Source of the DNA: Deltaproteobacteria bacterium
Lineage (GTDB): Bacteria; Bdellovibrionota; UBA1018; UBA923
Assembly: GCA_016194725.1 (NCBI GenBank)
Contig: JACQAW010000210.1
Span: 1-14,261 of the forward strand
Direction: 5' to 3'
Length of the DNA: 14,261 nt
The stretch's first letter is position 1; every line of letters begins with the position of its first letter. This document shows, in pieces, positions 12,575-14,261 of this stretch. A program made the position numbers and the translations under genes. The notes beneath the pieces were generated by a model. It saw nothing but the letters and a program-made list of their open reading frames with translations. It was not told the origin of the DNA and made no database searches.

Positions 12575-13366
12575 TTACGCGCAAACCAACGATATCAGCG
12601 CCTGGTTATCAGTATTGCCCTTGCTCTTGGCGATCTCGATGAGCCGTTGATTCTGCTCCTGAATGGCCATGTCGAGGGAATCCTTTTTTCTGAGCAACGA
12701 AAAGCATTCCGCGAAATCCTCTTCCGAGAGCCGGGGATAAACTCCATCGGTGGCGAGCAGGATCAGGTCGCCCTTTTCAACCTTGAGCTCGAGAATCTCG
12801 GGCTCAAGGTCGTTGGAATGGCCCATGGCCATGAGGGGAAAGGCATACTTGGGATTCCAGCTTCCCTGAAAAACACCCTTGAGCGCGTTGTAGGAACGTG
12901 GCCGCACCAGCGCCTGCACGCGGCCGCGGCGAACCAGGAAAGCGCTGCACGCCCCAACATTGGCCAGCGTCATATGACGGCCTTCGAAAAACGCGAACAT
13001 CACGCTGGCTCCGCCCCGGCCGTTGATCTGCTTTTTCTTGTTCTCGGCGAAGAGCTGCTGGTTGGCGTACAGAAACGCGTTGAAGACCAGATTCGCGCCG
13101 CCCGTATAATAGCTGCGATAGATGAAGGGCAAGGTGACTTCCGAATCGCCCAGGCCGTGCTCGACGAAATATTTTACGTGTTCGAGGCATTTTTTGGCGG
13201 CAATGTCGCCGATGCCGTTGCCGCCAAAACCATCGGCCACGCCGAACAGCTGGCGCTCGGGCACGGCGATATAGGCATCCTCGTTCAAAGGTCTCACGGG
13301 CCCCGCATCGGAAACCGCTCCGTAGGCTCGAACTGTGGTCAGGCGCACGGGTTTCGCATCGCTCAT
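12575..13366 (-). CDS. PP2C-family Ser/Thr protein phosphatase
   Basis: This complete 263-residue metal-dependent phosphatase shows all the metal-binding motifs in order: PVRPLNEDAY (residues about 23-32), LFGVADGFGGNGIGDIAA (about 40-57), RGGASVMFAFFEGRHMTLANVGACSAFLV (about 117-146, given by position), GDLILLATDGVYPRLSEEDF (about 202-221) and the closing GNTDNQALISLV. The VADGxGGH histidine is an asparagine here, which is common. The protein has no membrane segment or extra domain, so it is a cytoplasmic stand-alone PP2C. It would reverse Ser/Thr phosphorylation by a Hanks-type kinase, but no kinase or FHA protein is in this window. The ATG overlaps the stop of the TPR gene by one base (TAATG), so the two are co-translated; upstream sequence beyond 14261 may hold the kinase. 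Confidence 0.9.
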   Translation of the reverse strand: MSDAKPVRLTTVRAYGAVSDAGPVRPLNEDAYIAVPERQLFGVADGFGGNGIGDIAAKKCLEHVKYFVEHGLGDSEVTLPFIYRSYYTGGANLVFNAFLYANQQLFAENKKKQINGRGGASVMFAFFEGRHMTLANVGACSAFLVRRGRVQALVRPRSYNALKGVFQGSWNPKYAFPLMAMGHSNDLEPEILELKVEKGDLILLATDGVYPRLSEEDFAECFSLLRKKDSLDMAIQEQNQRLIEIAKSKGNTDNQALISLVCA

Positions 13367-14261
13367 TAGAATTTCGACTCCTCTTTCGGAGGTTCCGGCG
13401 GCTTGGCGTCGGGCACCTTTACGTCGGGCTTGGCTCCATCCGCGGGCGGCGCGCCTGGCGCTCCCGCTGCTGGCGGTTCCGGTTCCTCGGGTGGCGCTTC
13501 GACCTGGGCAGGCATCTTGGGCGGCGCCGGGTCGTTCGTCGGCGAAGTGGGGTTAGCCCCGGCAGTCGAGCGGTCCACCAGCTCGAAACGCTTGTACTTG
13601 CGCGAGCACATGCCGTAATAGCTGTCTTCTTTCATCGCCTGGTCGAGGCATTCCTTGTACTTGAGCTTGGCGCCCTTGTAATCACTCACGCCTTCGGCCA
13701 CGGCGGCATCGATGTATATGCGGCGCGAACGCTCGTGCAGAACCTCTTTGATTTTTCCCAAACCCTCGCGTGCCGGCCAGTTGCGGTTATCCACCTTCAA
13801 CGCCTGGTAATATTCCTCGCGCGCCGGCAGGTACTCGCCCGAGTCAAAGAGCGACTTGCCTTTGTCCAGATGCGGCTGCGTCTTGGTTTTCAGCGTGTTC
13901 TTGGCTTCTTCAATCATGCCATTTGCCTGCTTGGCCATTTCTTCTTCATTGGCAAACAGTACCAGCGCGTCGCCCATCTTCTCGATCACTTCATAATATT
14001 TTCCGGCCGCCAGAAGATCCTGGCCTTCCTTGATCGTTCCCTCGAGCTGCTTTTTCTTGAACTCTTTCTCTTTTGCAGCAGCTTCGGCGGCTGCCGCCGC
14101 CTGCGCCCTTTCTTCGAGGGTCTGGCGCAGCCTTAGAATCGTCGGGTTCTCGGGATCTTTTTCGAGAATCTTGGCAAACAGGTCCTTCGCCTCGCTGTCT
14201 TTGCCCGCGTTCACCGCGGCCTCGGCCTGAACCACCAGCTCTTGAAGGTCGCGGCGCAGCT
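13366..14261 (-). CDS. TPR/coiled-coil protein with proline-rich C-terminus (5' end outside window)
   Basis: The frame is open through the right edge (LRRDLQELVVQAEAAVNAGK is the first readable sequence), so the N-terminus is missing and the internal GTG at 14235 is not the start. About 298 residues are visible. TPR-like helical pairs occur at AGKDSEAKDLFAKILEKDPE, SGEYLPAREEYYQALKVDNR and SDYKGAKLKYKECLDQAMKE, with an alanine/lysine-rich coiled-coil stretch (about residues 58-80 of the visible part). The last 60 residues are Pro/Glu/Ala-rich and probably disordered. Proteins of this layout often carry an N-terminal FHA domain in Gram-negative predatory or gliding bacteria, but that part cannot be seen here. 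Coupling to a PP2C phosphatase suggests a role in a Ser/Thr-phosphorylation pathway, perhaps controlling the pilus. Confidence 0.75.
   Translation of the reverse strand, partial: LRRDLQELVVQAEAAVNAGKDSEAKDLFAKILEKDPENPTILRLRQTLEERAQAAAAAEAAAKEKEFKKKQLEGTIKEGQDLLAAGKYYEVIEKMGDALVLFANEEEMAKQANGMIEEAKNTLKTKTQPHLDKGKSLFDSGEYLPAREEYYQALKVDNRNWPAREGLGKIKEVLHERSRRIYIDAAVAEGVSDYKGAKLKYKECLDQAMKEDSYYGMCSRKYKRFELVDRSTAGANPTSPTNDPAPPKMPAQVEAPPEEPEPPAAGAPGAPPADGAKPDVKVPDAKPPEPPKEESKF

Noticed and set aside
12509..13369. Plus-strand open frame of 286 residues opposite the PP2C gene
   Set aside because: It nearly mirrors the phosphatase, whose motifs are all intact on the minus strand; the plus frame has none.

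Overview
Kind of organism. The window is moderately GC-rich DNA from a Gram-negative (diderm) bacterium: it encodes an outer-membrane secretin, cleavable signal peptides and a Tad pilus system. The 'REIQARSL... / SRYTAVAVERAVW... / LDHLIPVACGG' type of HNH endonuclease and the gene mix (Tad pilus, PP2C phosphatase, TPR protein, Rhs/YD-repeat protein) remind me of Bdellovibrionota or other former Deltaproteobacteria. That placement is inference from recalled family resemblance, not from a search. All convincing genes lie on the minus strand, so the window reads biologically from right to left.

Layout, in transcription order. (1) 14261-12575: the 3' part of a TPR/coiled-coil protein with a proline-rich tail (5' end outside the window), overlapping by one base a complete PP2C-type Ser/Thr phosphatase. 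(2) About 10747-12529: a probable mobile cassette, consisting of one HNH endonuclease gene with its own Shine-Dalgarno sequence and a roughly 500-base noncoding, T-depleted leader, framed by two long imperfect inverted repeats (46/52 and 35/42 identical in two blocks). (3) 10697-9328: a two-gene unit, a small membrane-anchored protein overlapping an HTTM (vitamin K-dependent carboxylase-like) polytopic membrane protein. (4) 9209-9180: a consensus sigma-70-type promoter (TTGACA, 18 bases, TATAAT). (5) 9120-1: one long, tightly packed Tad (tight adherence/Flp pilus) operon: flp pilin, second Flp-like pilin, TadV prepilin peptidase, third pilin-like protein with a Cys loop, two TadE-like pseudopilins, CpaB, the secretin CpaC, a fused TadZ-TadA ATPase, TadB, and a signal-peptide-bearing Rhs/YD-repeat protein that runs off the left edge.

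How the genes work together. TadV would process the class III prepilins at the G^Qxx(E)(Y/F) sites. The TadA-type ATPase and the TadB platform would polymerise Flp pilin, TadZ would place the machine, and CpaB/CpaC would form the outer-membrane exit. Frequent ATGA and TGATG overlaps imply translational coupling along the operon. No tadC is present where it is usually found, directly after tadB; the Rhs/YD gene sits there instead.

Main oddities. The HNH cassette with long inverted repeats has no recognisable transposase. tadZ and tadA form one reading frame. The tadA half has an apparent internal out-of-frame deletion near position 2995. The Rhs/YD gene has a frameshift near 465. The last two may be real lesions or sequence/assembly errors.
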